From Kitasatospora xanthocidica (GTDB lineage: Bacteria; Actinomycetota; Actinomycetes; Streptomycetales; Streptomycetaceae), in contig NZ_BNBY01000006.1 in the NCBI RefSeq assembly GCF_014656195.1, forward strand, positions 32,736 through 96,735: a stretch of DNA of 64,000 bases. The letters run 5' to 3'. Every line of letters starts with the position of its first letter. Position 1 is the stretch's first letter. The notes under the pieces are model-generated. The model was not told where the DNA came from and made no database searches. It saw nothing but the letters and a program-made list of their open reading frames with translations. Shown here piece by piece: positions 56,038 through 64,000 of this stretch. The position numbers were made by a program, and so were the translations under genes.

Positions 56038-57000
56038 ATGCGACTCGGTGTTCTCGACGTAGGTTCCAACACGGTCCACTTCCTCGTGGTGGACGCCCAT
56101 CCGGGCGCCGCCCCGCTGCCCGCGTACTCCCACAAGGCCGAACTGCGTCTGGCCGAGCTGCTGGACGAGAACGGGGCGATAAGCGAGGCCGGCGTCGAGC
56201 GGCTGGTCGGCCACATCGCCTCCTCACTGCGGGTCGCCGAGGACAAGGGCGTCGTCGACATCCTGCCGTTCGCCACCTCGGCCGTGCGCGAGGCCGCCAA
56301 CGGCGAGGAGGTGCTGCGCCGGGTGGCGGCCGAGACCGGCGTCGAGCTGCGGGTGCTGTCCGGGCAGGACGAGGCCCGGCTCACCTTCCTGGCGGTCCGC
56401 CGCTGGTTCGGCTGGTCCTCGGGCCGGCTGCTCAACCTGGACATCGGCGGCGGCTCCCTGGAGATCGCCTGCGGCCTGGACGAGCAGCCGGACGTCGCCT
56501 GCTCGCTGCCGCTGGGCGCCGGGCGGCTGACCGCCGGCTGGCTGGCCGGGGACGTCGCCGATCCGGACGAGCTGCGCGGGTTGAGACGCCACATCCGGGC
56601 CGAGATGGCCGCCGTGGTCGGCGAGATCGCCCGGCTCGGTCCGCCGCAGCACGCGGTCGCCACCTCCAAGACCTTCAAGCAGCTGGCCCGGATGACCGGC
56701 GCCGCCCCCGCCGACGCGGGCCCGTACGCGGACCGCCGGCTGACCCGCAGCGGGCTGGCCGCGTGGGTGCCGCGGCTGTCCACGATGACCGTCGCCGAGC
56801 GGGCGCAGATCCCCGGGGTCTCCGAAGGCCGCGCCAAGCAGCTGCTGGCCGGCGCGCTGGTCGCCGACGCCGCGATGGACCTGTTCGGCCTCGAAGAGCT
56901 GGACGTCTGCCCGTGGGCCCTGCGCGAGGGCATCATCCTGCGCCGGCTGGACGCCATGGACAGCCCCGCCGACCGGCGCCGACCGGCGCTCACCCCGTAG
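56038..57000 (+). CDS. ppx: Ppx/GppA-family exopolyphosphatase
   Basis: A 320-residue ASKHA-fold phosphatase acting on polyphosphate and/or pppGpp. Motifs [41 protein letters not shown] and [15 protein letters not shown] are present. It has the short actinobacterial form without the C-terminal HD domain. The gene for a sugar isomerase follows in the same direction. Confidence 0.94.
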   Translation: MRLGVLDVGSNTVHFLVVDAHPGAAPLPAYSHKAELRLAELLDENGAISEAGVERLVGHIASSLRVAEDKGVVDILPFATSAVREAANGEEVLRRVAAETGVELRVLSGQDEARLTFLAVRRWFGWSSGRLLNLDIGGGSLEIACGLDEQPDVACSLPLGAGRLTAGWLAGDVADPDELRGLRRHIRAEMAAVVGEIARLGPPQHAVATSKTFKQLARMTGAAPADAGPYADRRLTRSGLAAWVPRLSTMTVAERAQIPGVSEGRAKQLLAGALVADAAMDLFGLEELDVCPWALREGIILRRLDAMDSPADRRRPALTP

Positions 57001-57122
57001 GACGACGAGGTCAGGACGGGCCGGGGCGGCGCCGGGACAACGTCGGGGCGGGGTCGGGACAACGCCGGGGCGCCGTCGAGACGGCGTCCCGTTCGGAGCG
57101 CGCTCCGCTTACGCTGTCTCCC

Positions 57123-58382
57123 GTGGTGCATCCAGCGGGCGAGGACGGTACGCGGGAGGGCCGCGCTCCCGGGGACGGGCAGCCGCGGCCGGACGGCCCG
57201 CGCCGTCGGCCGGGCAAGGCGGCCGAGGGCACCGCCGCCGCACAGGCCGACGGGTCATCCAAGAGCTCCAACGCCGCCAAGGCGGCCCCCAGGACCACCA
57301 AGACCACCAAGACCGCCAAGACCCCGAAGCCCTCCAGGACCCCGAAGACCACCAAGGCGACCAAGGCGACCAAGACCACCGAAGCCGCCGAGCAGCAGCC
57401 CGCCCCCCGCCGGGCCGCCGCCAAGGCCGCGCCGAAGGAGACCCGCACCGCCCGGGCCGCCGGCGCCGCCAAGGCCGCCGTCCAGTCGGTGCGCTCGGTC
57501 AAGGCCGCCCGCCGGGACGCGGCCCGTCCGCCGCTGCTGCGCACCACCGACCGGCTGGTGCTGCCGCAGCACCCGGCGCTGCACATCCCCGACACCAAGG
57601 TGGTGCTGTCGACCGCCTCGGTGTACCCGGCGAGCACCGCCGTCGCCTTCGAGCTGGCCGCCAAGCTGGGGTACGACGGGGTCGAGGTGATGGTCTGGAA
57701 CGACCCGGTCAGCCAGGACGTCGATGCCCTGCGCCGGCTCTCGGACGCGCACCAGCTGCCGATCCTGGCCGTGCACGCGCCCTGTCTGCTGATCACCCAG
57801 CGGGTGTGGACGACCGACCCGTGGACGAAGCTGGTCCGGGCCCGGGCGGCGGCGGAGAAGCTGGGTGCGAGCGCGGTCGTCGTCCATCCGCCGTTCCGCT
57901 GGCAGCGCCAGTACGCCCGGGACTTCGTCGAGGGCATCAACCGGATGGCGGGCGAGACGGCGGTCCGCTTCGCCGTCGAGAACATGTACCCGTGGCGCTA
58001 CCGCGACCGGGAGGTGCTGGCGTACGCGCCCGGCTGGGACGTGACCGACGAGGAGTACCGGCACTTCACCATCGACCTCTCGCACGTCGCCACCTCCCGG
58101 ATCGACGCCTTTGAGATGGTCGAGCGGATGGGGGACCGGCTGGCCCACGTCCACCTGGCCGACGGCAGCGGTTCGGGCAAGGACGAGCACCTGATCCCGG
58201 GGCGCGGCAAGCAGCCCTGCGCCGAGCTGCTGGAGCACCTGGCCCGTACCGGCTTCGACGGGCACGTCGTGCTGGAGGTCAACACCCGCCGGTCCGCGTC
58301 GCCCGCCGAACGCGAGGCCGACCTGGCCGAGGCGCTGGCCTTCACGCGCTTGCACCTGGCCACTCCCTCGCGCGTACGCTGA
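57123..58382 (+). CDS. Sugar phosphate isomerase/epimerase with Lys/Ala-rich N-terminal tail
   Basis: A 419-residue protein. About residues 40-140 are a histone-H1-like low-complexity tail rich in Lys, Thr, Ala and Pro ([13 protein letters not shown]). The C-terminal 265 residues form an AP-endonuclease-2-type TIM barrel: [59 protein letters not shown] and [21 protein letters not shown], with the His/Glu/Asp metal ligands. It may isomerise a sugar or inositol derivative; the substrate is unknown. The basic tail could bind nucleic acid or polyphosphate, of interest beside ppx. GTG start at 57123. Confidence 0.8.
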   Translation: MVHPAGEDGTREGRAPGDGQPRPDGPRRRPGKAAEGTAAAQADGSSKSSNAAKAAPRTTKTTKTAKTPKPSRTPKTTKATKATKTTEAAEQQPAPRRAAAKAAPKETRTARAAGAAKAAVQSVRSVKAARRDAARPPLLRTTDRLVLPQHPALHIPDTKVVLSTASVYPASTAVAFELAAKLGYDGVEVMVWNDPVSQDVDALRRLSDAHQLPILAVHAPCLLITQRVWTTDPWTKLVRARAAAEKLGASAVVVHPPFRWQRQYARDFVEGINRMAGETAVRFAVENMYPWRYRDREVLAYAPGWDVTDEEYRHFTIDLSHVATSRIDAFEMVERMGDRLAHVHLADGSGSGKDEHLIPGRGKQPCAELLEHLARTGFDGHVVLEVNTRRSASPAEREADLAEALAFTRLHLATPSRVR

Positions 58383-58445
58383 GCCGCACGGGCCACCCGT
58401 CGGCGCCAGCCCCTCGGGTGCGAACCGCCGCGCGGAGGTGGGGAC

Positions 58446-59252
58446 ATGACGGAGGAGCGGGACTACCGGGAGGCCGCCGCCAGCTTCGGCGCGGTGGCCG
58501 ACGAGTACGAGCGGGGCCGCCCCGGCTACCCCGACGAGCTGTTCGACGCGCTGGAGCGGCTGTGGGGCCGCGGCCTCGGGGGCGCCCGGGTCCTGGACGT
58601 CGGCGCGGGCACCGGGATCGCCACCCGGCTGCTGGCCGGCCGGGGCGCGGAGGTCGTCGGGGTCGAGCCCAGCGCGGGCATGGCCGCCCGGTTCCTGGCC
58701 TCCTCGCCCACGGTGCCGCTGGTCCGCGGCACCGGCGACGACCTGCCCTTCCACGACCGTTCCGTCGACCTGGTCGCCTACGCCCAGGCCTTCCACTGGA
58801 CCCGTCCCGAGCGGTCCGTCCCCGAGGCGCTCCGGGTGCTGCGGCCGGGCGGCGCGATCGCCGCCTGGTGGAACGTGCACGACGACGGCGTGCCGTGGGT
58901 GCGGGCCCGTGACCGGCGGATGGCCGCCGTCCTGCCCGGCCGCTACCACGGGTACCGCGGGATCGACGGTCACGTGGGCCACTTCGCGTCGGCCGGTCTC
59001 GCGGTGGAGCGGACGGTGCTGCACTGGGAGCGGCGGGTCACCGTCGACCACGTGCTGACCGACCTCACCTCGCGCTCGTACGTGGCCTCGCTGAGCCCCG
59101 AGGAGCGGGCGCCGGTGCTGGCCGCCGAGCGGGAGGCCATGCTCGCCGAGTTCCCGGACGGCGTCGTGGTCGAGCCGTTCAAGGTGGACCTCACGGTGGC
59201 GGTCGTCCCGGAACACCCCGAGCACCCGGAGCACCCGGAGCAACCGAACTGA
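58446..59252 (+). CDS. Class I SAM-dependent methyltransferase
   Basis: A 268-residue enzyme with a standard Rossmann methyltransferase core: motif [18 protein letters not shown], acidic GVEPSAGM, motif II-like [21 protein letters not shown] and post-[13 protein letters not shown]. It resembles the methyltransferase type 11 family of small-molecule enzymes. The C-terminus is a short repeat tail [18 protein letters not shown] precedes the ATG. The substrate is unknown. Confidence 0.9.
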   Translation: MTEERDYREAAASFGAVADEYERGRPGYPDELFDALERLWGRGLGGARVLDVGAGTGIATRLLAGRGAEVVGVEPSAGMAARFLASSPTVPLVRGTGDDLPFHDRSVDLVAYAQAFHWTRPERSVPEALRVLRPGGAIAAWWNVHDDGVPWVRARDRRMAAVLPGRYHGYRGIDGHVGHFASAGLAVERTVLHWERRVTVDHVLTDLTSRSYVASLSPEERAPVLAAEREAMLAEFPDGVVVEPFKVDLTVAVVPEHPEHPEHPEQPN

Positions 59253-59442
59253 CCGGAGCGGCCGAACCGACCGGAGGAACCGAACCGACCAGAGCGACCG
59301 CGATGACGGGTCCGGCCCCGCTGACCGCATCGCGGACGTGCTGTCCGCCGGCCGGACGGCGGGCGTAGGCTCGGTAGCCACAGCGGCCCCCGCACCCTCC
59401 CACCGTCGGGGCGCCGGCGAGAGCCCGAAGGAGTGGAGCACA

Positions 59443-61287
59443 GTGCCCGAGCTGAGGTCCCGTACGGTCACCCACGGTCGCAACATGGCAGGCGCCCGGG
59501 CGCTTCTCCGGGCGGCAGGCGTAGCCCGCGAGGACTTCGGTAAGCCGATCATCGCGGTCGCCAACTCCTTCACCGAGTTCGTCCCCGGCCACACCCACCT
59601 GCAGCCGGTCGGCCGGATCGTCTCCGAGGCGATCAAGCAGGCGGGCGGCATCCCGCGCGAGTTCAACACCATCGCGGTGGACGACGGCATCGCGATGGGC
59701 CACGCCGGCATGCTCTACTCGCTGCCCTCGCGCGACCTGATCGCCGACTCGGTCGAGTACATGGTCAACGCGCACTGCGCGGACGCCCTGATCTGCATCT
59801 CCAACTGCGACAAGATCACCCCGGGCATGCTGATGGCCGCGCTGCGCCTCAACATCCCGACCGTCTTCGTCTCCGGCGGCCCGATGGAGGCCGGCAAGGC
59901 GACCCTGGTCGACGGCACCGTGCGCAAGCTCGACCTGGTCGACGCGATCTCGCAGGCCGTCAACGAGAACGTCTCCGACGAGGACATCGCGATCATCGAG
60001 GAGAACGCCTGCCCGACCTGCGGCTCGTGCTCCGGCATGTTCACCGCCAACTCGATGAACTGCCTCACCGAGGCCATCGGCCTCTCGCTGCCCGGCAACG
60101 GCTCCGTCCTCGCCACCCACACCGCCCGCCGGGCGCTGTACGAGAACGCCGGCCGGACGGTCGTCGAGATCGCGAACCGCCATTACGGCCAGGACGACGC
60201 CTCCGTGCTGCCGCGCGCGATCGCCACCCGCGCGGCCTTCGAGAACGCCATGGCCCTGGACATCGCCATGGGCGGCTCGACCAACACCATCCTGCACCTG
60301 CTCGCCGCCGCCCAGGAGGCCGAGCTGGACTTCGACCAGCGGGCCATCGACGCGATCTCCCGCAAGGTGCCCTGTCTGTCCAAGGTCGCGCCGAACGGCT
60401 CGTACTACATGGAGGACGTCCACCGGGCCGGCGGCATCCCGGCCATCCTCGGTGAGCTCTACCGCGGCGGGCTGCTCAACGAGGACGTGCACACCGTGCA
60501 CTCCGACTCGCTCGCCGAGTGGCTCAAGACCTGGGACGTGCGCGGCGGCTCGCCGTCCGCCGAGGCCCTCGAACTGTGGCACGCCGCCCCCGGCTGCGTC
60601 CGCTCCGCCGAGGCGTTCTCCCAGTCCGAGCGCTGGGAGTCGCTGGACACCGACGCCGCCAGGGGCTGCATCCGCAGCGTCGAGCACGCGTACTCCGTCG
60701 AGGGCGGCCTGGCCGTGCTGTACGGCAACCTCGCCGAGGACGGCTGCATCGTGAAGACGGCCGGCGTGGACGAGTCGATCTGGACCTTCAGCGGACCGGC
60801 CGTCGTGGTCGAGTCCCAGGACGACGCGGTCGAGGCGATCCTGGCCAAGCGGATCAAGGAGGGCGACGTCGTCGTCATCCGCTACGAGGGCCCCAAGGGC
60901 GGCCCGGGCATGCAGGAGATGCTCTACCCGACCTCCTTCCTCAAGGGCCGCGGCCTCGGCAAGGCCTGCGCGCTGGTCACCGACGGCCGCTTCTCGGGCG
61001 GCACCTCGGGCCTGTCCATCGGCCACGCCTCCCCGGAGGCGGCCTCCGGGGGCACCATCGCCCTGGTCGAGGACGGCGACACCATCGCCATCGACATCCC
61101 CGGCCGGACGATCTCCCTGGAGGTCCCGGACGAGGTCCTCGCCGAGCGCCGCCGCGCCCTGGAGGCCTCGGGCGGCTACCGGCCGAAGAACCGCGTCCGT
61201 CAGGTCAGCCAGGCCCTGCGCGCCTACGCGGCGATGGCGACCTCGGCCGACAAGGGCGCCGTCCGGGACGTGACCAAGCTCGGCTGA
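59443..61287 (+). CDS. ilvD: Dihydroxy-acid dehydratase
   Basis: A 614-residue iron-sulfur enzyme of branched-chain amino acid synthesis. It makes the 2-keto acids of valine and isoleucine. Cluster ligand regions [10 protein letters not shown] and [19 protein letters not shown] are intact, as is the C-terminal [19 protein letters not shown] 59443 has GAAGGAG upstream. Length matches the Streptomyces enzyme. Confidence 0.97.
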   Translation: MPELRSRTVTHGRNMAGARALLRAAGVAREDFGKPIIAVANSFTEFVPGHTHLQPVGRIVSEAIKQAGGIPREFNTIAVDDGIAMGHAGMLYSLPSRDLIADSVEYMVNAHCADALICISNCDKITPGMLMAALRLNIPTVFVSGGPMEAGKATLVDGTVRKLDLVDAISQAVNENVSDEDIAIIEENACPTCGSCSGMFTANSMNCLTEAIGLSLPGNGSVLATHTARRALYENAGRTVVEIANRHYGQDDASVLPRAIATRAAFENAMALDIAMGGSTNTILHLLAAAQEAELDFDQRAIDAISRKVPCLSKVAPNGSYYMEDVHRAGGIPAILGELYRGGLLNEDVHTVHSDSLAEWLKTWDVRGGSPSAEALELWHAAPGCVRSAEAFSQSERWESLDTDAARGCIRSVEHAYSVEGGLAVLYGNLAEDGCIVKTAGVDESIWTFSGPAVVVESQDDAVEAILAKRIKEGDVVVIRYEGPKGGPGMQEMLYPTSFLKGRGLGKACALVTDGRFSGGTSGLSIGHASPEAASGGTIALVEDGDTIAIDIPGRTISLEVPDEVLAERRRALEASGGYRPKNRVRQVSQALRAYAAMATSADKGAVRDVTKLG

Positions 61288-61335
61288 GAGCGGTCCGCCC
61301 CTGTCCAGACCGAGCCGGTCCCCGCGACCGGAAAC

Positions 61336-61370
61336 CGAGGAGCCGTCCCGCAGGCCGGGACGGCTCCTCG
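61336..61370 (+). terminator. Terminator after ilvD
   Basis: A perfect 15-bp stem (61336-61350 / 61356-61370) with a 5-nt loop, 49 bp after the ilvD stop. Confidence 0.88.
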
Positions 61371-61479
61371 CCGTACGGGGCGGTCGGGCTCCCCGCCGTC
61401 CCGCCTGACCGGCTCCTCCGCCGTCCCGCCCCGACAGCTCCTCCCCGCCGCCCGGCCCGGCCGGGTGATAATCGACGGC

Positions 61480-62025
61480 GTGAGCGAGCAGCCCCCCACC
61501 CCCGCCCCCAGGCCCGTCGCCCCCAGGCCCGTCGGCGCCCCCGAGCCGCAGCCGATCCGCTGGTTCGGCACCAGCTGGCTGAACCGGGACGGCGGCTACT
61601 GGCCGCGCCGGGTCGCCGTCGCGGTCGGCTCCCTGGCGGCGACCGCCGCCGTGGTGCTGCTGCTGCGCTTCGGCGTGGAGGGCATCGCCCTCTCCGAGAA
61701 CGGCACCTTCGTCAACGGGCTGCTGACGGCCGCCATCGCGGTCTGCTCGATGATGTCCGTCCGGCGCACCTGGAAGCTGCTCACCGAGGGCAGGGACCAG
61801 CTGACCGGCTGGATGGCCGAGGACAAGTCGCTCGGCGCGGTCTGGCTCATCGGCAGCGCCGGCGCACTGGCCGCCTACTTCGCCCGCAGCCTGGTCGAGG
61901 CCCCGGGCGAGGCGGTGCGGCGAGCCTCGTACGAGCGGGCCGTCGCCCAGTACGAGAAGCGCCAGGCGGGCCGCGGCGGCCGGCCCGACGGAAAGTCGCC
62001 GAGCCGGCCCAAGCGCAAGCGCTGA
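61480..62025 (+). CDS. Small membrane protein of unknown function
   Basis: A 181-residue protein. A Pro-rich N-terminus (30 residues) is followed by hydrophobic segments at about 47-67, 74-95 and 120-140, and a basic cytoplasmic tail (KSPSRPKRKR). The aromatic motif WFGTSWLNRDGGYWPRR precedes the first segment. No family recognised. GTG 61480 is preferred over GTG 61465. Its stop is 4 bp from the convergent next gene. Confidence 0.75.
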   Translation: MSEQPPTPAPRPVAPRPVGAPEPQPIRWFGTSWLNRDGGYWPRRVAVAVGSLAATAAVVLLLRFGVEGIALSENGTFVNGLLTAAIAVCSMMSVRRTWKLLTEGRDQLTGWMAEDKSLGAVWLIGSAGALAAYFARSLVEAPGEAVRRASYERAVAQYEKRQAGRGGRPDGKSPSRPKRKR

Positions 62026-62029
62026 CCGG

Positions 62030-63382
62030 TCAGTTGCGGCTGATCGTGCCGCAGCCCTCGGTCTGCTCGACGTCCTTGCTGCGGTCGTACGGGTCGATGG
62101 CGGGTCCGGTCGGCCGGGAGCCGGGGGTGTCCTGCCGCACCGGCGCGAACTGGTCGAACTGCGGGTGGAAGAAGCCGTCGTAGACGTCGCAGGCCGAGTT
62201 GGCGGGGTCCGTCTGGCTCTTGGCGTAGACGACCTTCTTCGGCTGGACCTGGTAGCGCCCCGGGTCGTAGAAGCGGAACGTGTCGACCCGCCGCACGATC
62301 GTCCGGGTGGTCCAGGTGTCCCCGGCCACGTCGTCCGTCCGCTCGACCAGGCCGGCCGGCCGGGGAGTGCCGCCGCCCTGCGGCGCGGCCGGCTTCGCCG
62401 GCTGCGGGGCACGGGTCGTCGGCTGGGGCGCAGCGGCGCGCTTGGCGGCCTCCGGGCCGGGGCGCAGCGCGTACACGAAGCTGAAGTCGGTGTGGATCAG
62501 GACGCCCTTGTCCCCGTCGCCCTCGTAGGTCATCCGGCCCTGGACCTTGACCGTGTCGACCACCGGGATCGCGTCGCGCGGGTCGAACCGGCTGAACAAG
62601 TTGGTCGGGTCGTTCTCCTTGGACGGGTGCTCCAGTGCGGCCCTCGCCTCGTCCTGGTCCTGCCGCTCCAGCAGCGCCAGGGCGGCGTCCGGCCGGCCGC
62701 CCGCGACCACGGCCGGGTCCAGGTTGGCGGCGATCAGGTAGTCCTTGACGGACTGCAGTTGCGAGGCCACCTGGGCGGTCGTGAAGACGCCGGTGGCCTG
62801 TGCCTCGGGGAGGACGAAGGCCTCGGCGCCGTTCGGCCAGCCCTCGGCGGGGGAGCCGGCCCAGGGGTGGGCGACGGTCGGCTGCTGTTCGTCGGCCTTC
62901 GGCGGCGCGGTGGTCGGCCTGGCCGTCTCGGGGGCGACGGTCGGCACGGGGGTGTGGGCGGCGGAGGAGCCGCCGAAGCGGCTCGTGTACCAGCTGCGCA
63001 GCCCGTCGATGTTGAGCGCCGCGAGCAGCACGGCGACGGTCAGCGCCACGTAGAGCGGTGTGCGCCAGCGCGAGGCGCGCGGTCGCACGTTCCCCCAGGC
63101 GTCGAACACCGGGGGCTTCGGCTTGCGGCCGAAGCGGCGCTTGGGCGCGGGGCCGTCGTTGACCGAGCGGCGGCCGCCCGGGTCGACCGGCGGGGTGTGC
63201 TTCCACCGGGCGCTCAGCATGCGGGTGCGCCCGCTCTGTTCCTTGACGGCGGCGCCCCGGACGAATTCCTCGTCCAGGACGAGGTCGGCGAACGGGTCCT
63301 TCGCGCCCGTCCCGGACGGGTCGGACCCGCCCGGTTCACCGCCCCGGTCGGGGCGCGGTTCTGGATCTTCGGCTATCGGCAT
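62030..63382 (-). CDS. Single-span membrane protein with large exported domain
   Basis: A 450-residue protein. The 120-residue cytoplasmic part is charged and Pro-rich (KRRFGRKPKPPVFDAWGNVRPRASRWRTP). One transmembrane helix (about 110-130, PLYVALTVAVLLAALNIDGL) precedes an outside domain of about 310 residues with a Thr/Pro linker, a probable alpha/beta core and two late Cys (SACDVYDGF, EGCGTISRN) that could form a disulfide. The build is typical of conserved actinobacterial envelope proteins. No family or function assigned. Confidence 0.78.
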   Translation of the reverse strand: MPIAEDPEPRPDRGGEPGGSDPSGTGAKDPFADLVLDEEFVRGAAVKEQSGRTRMLSARWKHTPPVDPGGRRSVNDGPAPKRRFGRKPKPPVFDAWGNVRPRASRWRTPLYVALTVAVLLAALNIDGLRSWYTSRFGGSSAAHTPVPTVAPETARPTTAPPKADEQQPTVAHPWAGSPAEGWPNGAEAFVLPEAQATGVFTTAQVASQLQSVKDYLIAANLDPAVVAGGRPDAALALLERQDQDEARAALEHPSKENDPTNLFSRFDPRDAIPVVDTVKVQGRMTYEGDGDKGVLIHTDFSFVYALRPGPEAAKRAAAPQPTTRAPQPAKPAAPQGGGTPRPAGLVERTDDVAGDTWTTRTIVRRVDTFRFYDPGRYQVQPKKVVYAKSQTDPANSACDVYDGFFHPQFDQFAPVRQDTPGSRPTGPAIDPYDRSKDVEQTEGCGTISRN

Positions 63383-63496
63383 CGCGCCAGTATGACGACG
63401 GGGTGTGACGATGCGCCGATCAGGGGCACACCACGTGGTGAACTCGTGTCCGTCGGGCGGCGCTTCGCCCCGCTTCGTCCCGGAACCGCGCCGGGC

Positions 63497-63946
63497 TCAG
63501 GACTTGCCGCGCGCCTGCTTGACCGACCCCACCACCCCGGCGATCGCCAGCAGCAGACCGGCGGGCAGCAGCGAGATGAAGAAGGCGCCGAACAGACTGG
63601 AGTCGCCGAGGAACAGCTGCGCCAGGGTGTTCAGGGCCAGCAGCCCGCCGGCCGCCGGCAGCGCCGACTGCCACGGGTGGTCGTTCGCCCACCGGCGCAG
63701 CCGTCGGTCGGCGGTGTCGCGGCGCAGTTGCCCGCCGACGGTGCCGACCAGGAAGAAGAAGAACAGGGCCCAGCCGGCCGGACCGGCCAGCATGCTCAGC
63801 GACCAGCTCCCGGAGATCGCCTCGATCCCCAGGGATGTCGCCCCCACCACCGCACCGACCCCCGCGGCGGTTCGCCACGGTCCCACGGTCGCCGAGGCGA
63901 CGGCGAGTTGCCGGTTCTCACGTCGGGACATGTCGTCGTGTGCCAT
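63497..63946 (-). CDS. Small multi-span membrane protein of unknown function
   Basis: A 149-residue protein with about four hydrophobic segments (about 26-44, 50-70, 93-113 and 117-140) separated by a basic loop (GQLRRDTADRRLRRWANDHPW) and ending KQARGKS. Phe-rich FFFFLV in segment 2 is notable. No family recognised. ATG 63946 is followed by MAHDDMSRRENRQ. Confidence 0.72.
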   Translation of the reverse strand: MAHDDMSRRENRQLAVASATVGPWRTAAGVGAVVGATSLGIEAISGSWSLSMLAGPAGWALFFFFLVGTVGGQLRRDTADRRLRRWANDHPWQSALPAAGGLLALNTLAQLFLGDSSLFGAFFISLLPAGLLLAIAGVVGSVKQARGKS

Positions 63947-64000
63947 GGCTCAACGGTGCGCCCGCCAGGGCCCGGAGGCCATAGGGGAACCCCCTGGTTT

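Overview
The window is very GC-rich, has Streptomyces-style codon use and many GTG/TTG starts, and carries actinobacterial marker genes (lsr2, clpC, disA next to radA, a CseB/CseC-like two-component pair, an EshA-type encapsulin). It is chromosomal DNA of a Streptomycetaceae member, Streptomyces or Kitasatospora. No insertion sequence, CRISPR array or rRNA was seen. There is one tRNA.

Layout. 0.2-4.7 kb: tRNA-Thr, then an envelope-stress-like operon on the minus strand (small surface protein, class F sortase, CseA-like anchored protein, OmpR-type regulator, sensor kinase) with translationally coupled junctions. 5-8.5 kb: a truncated tyrosine recombinase divergent from an MFS exporter, a 77-residue unknown protein and a DNA alkyltransferase. 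8.5-11.6 kb: a family 2B (EshA-like) encapsulin shell gene and a polyprenyl diphosphate synthase, the probable cargo. 11.6-16.2 kb: an SDR-type reductase, two tandem DUF1254/DUF1214 genes and an array of palindromes. 16.2-23.4 kb: a sigma-like/zinc-finger/BACON fusion, radA, disA, an anchored protein and mutY. 23.5-31 kb: DHA2 exporter with its TetR regulator, M23 peptidase, threonine aldolase-like enzyme and M6 metalloprotease. 31.3-46.7 kb: housekeeping core with clpC, lsr2, an ArgA-like acetyltransferase, a BlaI-type repressor, lysS with a 39-residue membrane microprotein, coaX, nadC, nadB, panD, panC, a Rossmann/DUF2520 gene and a NarL-type two-component system. 46.9-50.1 kb: a MidA/NDUFAF7-like methyltransferase overlapping an orphan nuoD, then a Cys-rich unknown. 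50.3-55.8 kb: a WXG-like protein, a 960-residue polymorphic-toxin-like protein, a second palindrome array and a multidomain immunity-like protein. 56-64 kb: Ppx/GppA phosphatase, sugar isomerase with a histone-H1-like tail, methyltransferase, ilvD and three membrane proteins.

How the genes work together. NadB, NadC, PanC, PanD and CoaX draw on aspartate and pantoate to make NAD and CoA and sit in one minus-strand run. RadA, DisA and MutY serve DNA repair and c-di-AMP signalling. The encapsulin and prenyl synthase probably form an isoprenoid nanocompartment. The methyltransferase/NuoD overlap resembles the mitochondrial NDUFAF7/NDUFS2 enzyme-substrate pair.

The least explained structures are two arrays, about 38 kb apart, that alternate two unrelated palindromes with a unit of about 105 bp. 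One sits between convergent genes; the other separates the toxin-like gene from the immunity-like gene. They have no evident coding function. Start codons were chosen by eye from ribosome-binding sites and family N-termini, and several are marked uncertain.
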